A stretch of 64,000 nt of DNA from Lutacidiplasma sp049802875 (GTDB lineage Archaea > Thermoplasmatota > Thermoplasmata > Lutacidiplasmatales > UBA184): assembly GCA_049802875.1 (NCBI GenBank), contig JBARNH010000007.1, positions 1 to 64,000 on the forward strand, read 5' to 3'. Numbering within the stretch: the stretch's first letter is position 1; every line of letters starts with the position of its first letter. Shown one piece after another: positions 61,521 to 64,000 of this stretch. A program made the position numbers and the translations under genes. The notes below the pieces were generated by a model, which saw only the letters and a program-made list of their open reading frames with translations, ran no database searches and was not told the DNA's origin.

Positions 61521-61859
61521 TCAGTCGGCCTGAAGTTTCTCTACTGCGACCCGAATCGAAGCGCACTCCTGAGCCGCCCTCCAGACCAGTCGGAGGTTAA
61601 CCCGCCAGTATTCATGCTTAGCGAACGAGGCGAACCCTCGCATCGCGCGCCACGGAACTTCTGGGTGTGCGGCCCGGAGTCTCTCCGAAACACTCCCGGC
61701 AGCCTCTCCCATGACTTCGAGTTGACGAATGACAGCGTCTTGGGCCATGGTCGACTCAAGAAACTGTGACAGTCCGCCGCGAATGTATTCGGCGATCCGC
61801 CGAGTTGCGACGGCGATATCCGCGAGTCGGACCACGTCCTTTCGAGGCTGGCGGGTCAA
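61521..61859 (-). CDS. hepT: HEPN-domain protein (HepT-like toxin) lacking the usual Arg
   Basis: The 112-residue protein fits DUF86/HepT: LADIAVATRRIAEYIRGGLS, QDAVIRQLEVMGEAAGSVSE, EVPWRAM and HEYWRVNLRLVW. HepT RNases use R-x4-6-H followed by a Tyr that the MNT antitoxin modifies. Here HEY is kept, but the aligned Arg (normally GMRN) is Ala in GFASFAKHEY; the nearest Arg lies eight residues before the His. RNase activity is therefore uncertain. It overlaps the MNT gene by four bases. Confidence 0.82.
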   Translation of the reverse strand: MTRQPRKDVVRLADIAVATRRIAEYIRGGLSQFLESTMAQDAVIRQLEVMGEAAGSVSERLRAAHPEVPWRAMRGFASFAKHEYWRVNLRLVWRAAQECASIRVAVEKLQAD

Positions 61860-62299
61860 ATCGGCACCGCCTCAAACAGCACTTGGGGTCGCACGAGCCA
61901 ATGAAGGCCATCCGGTTCAGTGACGTCCACCTTCCGACCGAAAAGTGCCTCTAGTTCCGCGATGAGGTTCATCTGGTCAAAGGCAGAGGCGGTCGAATCG
62001 AAATCCACCAGTAGATCAAGATCGCTCGATTTCTCTGCCTCGCCGCGCGCTACAGATCCAAAGACGCGAGGGTTTCGGGCGCGGTTCACCTTCAGTGCCT
62101 CCTCGAGTTGCGCTCTTACCGGGACGATGATTTCCGATATGCCCAATCCATTTCCACGGCGTACCGGGCGAATCACGGGGGCATCCCAAGATCGGGACTT
62201 GCAACGAGGGCAAAGCCTCGGCTCCAGGGTCCGAGGTCTCCAGACAAATCCGCAACGGAAGCAACCCGATAACCCGGACGGGTCGACTCGGTTCGACAT
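61856..62299 (-). CDS. mntA: MNT nucleotidyltransferase antitoxin with N-terminal zinc ribbon
   Basis: Residues 1-45 hold a zinc ribbon (CFRCGFVWRPR and LCPRCKSRSW). Residues 55-147 are a minimal nucleotidyltransferase with FGSVARGEAEKSSDLDLLVD, the GSx10DxD catalytic motif, and a helical end. In HepT/MntA pairs the antitoxin adds AMP units to a Tyr of the toxin. The extra zinc ribbon is not part of the standard domain and could bind the DNA of its own promoter or RNA. ATG 62299 fits TATA AGTAAATAA about 26 bases upstream; ATG 62311 is the alternative. Confidence 0.82.
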   Translation of the reverse strand: MSNRVDPSGLSGCFRCGFVWRPRTLEPRLCPRCKSRSWDAPVIRPVRRGNGLGISEIIVPVRAQLEEALKVNRARNPRVFGSVARGEAEKSSDLDLLVDFDSTASAFDQMNLIAELEALFGRKVDVTEPDGLHWLVRPQVLFEAVPI

Positions 62300-62365
62300 C
62301 CCAGGCGCCATTCAATACAAAGTAAATAATCTTACTGTCTGAGTCGATTCCTGATCGCTGGAGTC

Positions 62366-62383
62366 GGAACAGTCATCGCAACC
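62366..62383. promoter_or_regulatory. TGCAAC motif copy 10 (right half intact)
   Basis: GGAACAGTCATCGCAACC keeps the AGTC spacer and the right half ATCGCA. It lies about 34 bases upstream of the TATA-like box of the HEPN/MNT operon on the minus strand. Confidence 0.4.
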
Positions 62384-62423
62384 ATTTCCTCCAGAGGCCC
62401 ATCCGGGCCCGATCTGCTTCGCA

Positions 62424-63122
62424 CTACATTCCCAGCCTGGACTTCGCCTCCGCCCAACGAGCGGGGTCGACTTTGGCGGCGGCAAGCTCCGTTACCGCCT
62501 TCGCCACGGGAGGCGGCGCAGTCTCGCGCACTGAACCGACGAAGTCGCTGAGCTCGCTCACGTTCAACGAAGGGAGCATGTAGCTCAAGATTGCCATCAT
62601 TCTCTCCGGCGGCAACCCACCGATGATCTGGCGCGCCATCGCGACGATTTCGGGGTCGGTGAAGTGTTGCTGCATGAGCGGCATCAACTCCGTTTCTTCC
62701 CGGTTCATGTGAGTGAGATACGCCGCGAAGAGCTCGTTCGCGGCAGCGTTCAGGCGAGCTCCGGCCACGACTCTCTCGTCGGCGGAGCCCATCGCCAGAA
62801 TCTGATGGGCTGACTTTGTGAGCTCCAACTCGCGCCGAGTGAGCTCGTGGTGGTCAGCGATCAGAGTTGCCGTGAGAGCCCCAGCGACCTTGTCGCTATG
62901 ATTGAAAATCGACTTTTCCTCGTCGGTGGCATGATGACTGAAGATACACAGGATACATCCGGCGCTCTGACCCGCAGCGAAGTCGTACTCGAGGTCGGAG
63001 GTCAGCGCCTTCGTCGTAGCCAGATTTCCAAAGTCGTTAGTCTGAAGTCGACCCGAGAGGTTGTAGATCATCGCTCGGAGAGCCTTATGAATCGAAGTGA
63101 ACAGATCCTCTTTCGTCTCCAT
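62424..63122 (-). CDS. Hemerythrin-like HHE domain protein
   Basis: The 232-residue helical protein carries scattered His/Glu residues in hemerythrin order: CIFSHHATDEEKSIFNHSDK, LIADHHELTRRELELTKSAH, YLTHMNREETELMPLMQQHF. This fits a diiron HHE-type domain that binds oxygen, iron or nitric oxide. A C-terminal helical part (PPERMMAILSYMLPSLNVSE) resembles bacterial relatives with the domain at the N-terminus. ATG 63122 has GGAGG upstream. Motif copy 11 lies just before its TATA-like box. Confidence 0.83.
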   Translation of the reverse strand: METKEDLFTSIHKALRAMIYNLSGRLQTNDFGNLATTKALTSDLEYDFAAGQSAGCILCIFSHHATDEEKSIFNHSDKVAGALTATLIADHHELTRRELELTKSAHQILAMGSADERVVAGARLNAAANELFAAYLTHMNREETELMPLMQQHFTDPEIVAMARQIIGGLPPERMMAILSYMLPSLNVSELSDFVGSVRETAPPPVAKAVTELAAAKVDPARWAEAKSRLGM

Positions 63123-63181
63123 GACTTTCCCGCCTCCCTCCAACAGGGCGCCTCTACTTGGAATTAGCCGTCCGTGCCCAG

Positions 63182-63201
63182 GGTTGCAATCGTCAGTCAA
63201 C
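63182..63201. promoter_or_regulatory. TGCAAC motif copy 11, before hemerythrin promoter
   Basis: GGTTGCAATCGTCAGTCAAC has the left half TGCAAT, spacer CGTC and a weak right half. It ends 16 bases before the minus-strand TATA-like GCTAATTC (63161-63168), which serves the hemerythrin-like gene starting at 63122. Confidence 0.5.
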
Positions 63202-63400
63202 GCGGTCGCGTGGTGACGGCGCCCACAAGTACGGCGTGGCCCCGTCAGGTATCTTCGGCCGATCGTCCGCAGAGTCGGGGGACGCTTTGCTTGAACTACG
63301 AGACGCACCTGCGGCGGCTTCGGGCCCACCCGCGCCCGTCTCTCGTGAAGTCCATTTGGCAGTGCCCGTTGGAGGCATGGGTTGCGCTCGCGGGGGCAAT

Positions 63401-63865
63401 TTACGGGACGAGCACTTTGGCCATTACGACGTTCGTCTCAGCGTAACCGAGCTTGACGTAGAGCTTCCTCGCCCCCAGATTGTCGCCGAAGACATGAAGG
63501 GAGATTTTCCGAATTCCCTTTTCCTTCGCGACCTGCTCGAGCACTCGCATGGCATCCTCAGCAAATCCTCGTCTACGAAAAGAGTCGAAGATCTCCAGGT
63601 CGTACACGAACCCGCCGCGTGGCTCGCTCGCCAGCCAGATAACCCCGACCTTGTCCTCGGAAGGACCCCCGCGAATAGTGAAAAGGAAGTGATTCGGTGT
63701 GTTCAACCCCGCAGTAAGCATCCCGTTGACTTCACTCCGGGCCCTAGCCAGTCCTTCCTCGGCCGTCCATCTCCCTGTGCGTATGTGGTCTTCCGCATAG
63801 TTGCGGGTCAATTGTTCAAGGTACGGCCCGAAATCCGACGGATCCATTGGGACGAGTCGAACCAT
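63401..63865 (-). CDS. GNAT family N-acetyltransferase
   Basis: This 154-residue GNAT protein has VRLVPMDPSDFGPYLEQLTR, VGVIWLASEPRGGFVYDLEI, the CoA loop FDSFRRRGFAEDAMRVLEQV and HVFGDNLGARKLYVKLGYAE. All secondary-structure elements of the fold are present. The acceptor is unknown; its layout resembles ribosomal-protein or small-molecule acetyltransferases. CAATATGTG about 25-30 bases upstream on the minus strand supports a leaderless ATG 63865. Confidence 0.85.
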   Translation of the reverse strand: MVRLVPMDPSDFGPYLEQLTRNYAEDHIRTGRWTAEEGLARARSEVNGMLTAGLNTPNHFLFTIRGGPSEDKVGVIWLASEPRGGFVYDLEIFDSFRRRGFAEDAMRVLEQVAKEKGIRKISLHVFGDNLGARKLYVKLGYAETNVVMAKVLVP

Positions 63866-64000
63866 GGAGGGTTCAGCACAGGCACATATTGAATCCTCAC
63901 CCCCCGCCCGCTTGCGAACTGACGCTGATTGTAGCGAACCAGTCCCTGCCCCATTGCTCCCCATTGGTCCACCGCCCCCCCGAGGAAGGAGGATATCTGA

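Overview
The window is GC-rich DNA from an archaeon, most probably a mesophilic or soil-type member of the Thermoplasmatota; the lineage is inferred. Archaeal origin is clear from ribosomal proteins S24e and S27ae encoded side by side, a tricorn-factor-like M1 aminopeptidase, DUF973 and DUF1028 proteins, small C2H2 zinc-finger proteins, and promoter layout. Many genes have a TATA-like box about 24-28 bases before an ATG, GTG or TTG, with little or no leader. The standard genetic code applies, since most genes end in TGA.

Positions 1-29,500 read like stable chromosome. A tRNA-Arg(CCG) is followed by a tandem duplication of an aminopeptidase-like gene plus S27ae, in which the first unit has decayed. 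Next come S24e with a very long charged tail, then an osmolyte/carbohydrate group (GT4 glycosyltransferase, MscS channel, HAD phosphatase, GH15 glucoamylase/trehalase). After these lie a HEAT-repeat protein, ferredoxin, DUF1028, a metallophosphatase, an amidohydrolase, the M1 aminopeptidase, HAD, an alkyltransferase-like DNA repair protein, a terpene-cyclase-like barrel, DUF973, HxlR with VOC and SnoaL genes, an ABC exporter, and a ketopantoate reductase gene with one in-frame TGA.

Positions 29,500-64,000 are accessory in character: many single-gene units, short proteins, broken genes and wider gaps. This part holds three class III adenylate cyclases with sensor, TPR or AAA domains, a RelBE-type toxin-antitoxin pair beside a frameshifted tyrosine recombinase, a histidine kinase with two receiver proteins, and several VOC, GNAT, NTF2-like and dihydrofolate-reductase-like enzymes. 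A DyP peroxidase gene is split by a complete IS481-type insertion sequence with visible target duplication. Near the right end are a HEPN/MNT pair with unusual features and a hemerythrin-like protein.

The least expected signal is a short dyad, TGCAAC-N4-GTTGCA and variants. It recurs about a dozen times between 29.9 and 63.2 kb and is not seen before 29.9 kb. At four genes (VOC, DUF1801, dienelactone hydrolase, hemerythrin) it lies directly upstream of the TATA box, as expected for the site of an unidentified activator controlling an accessory stress regulon.
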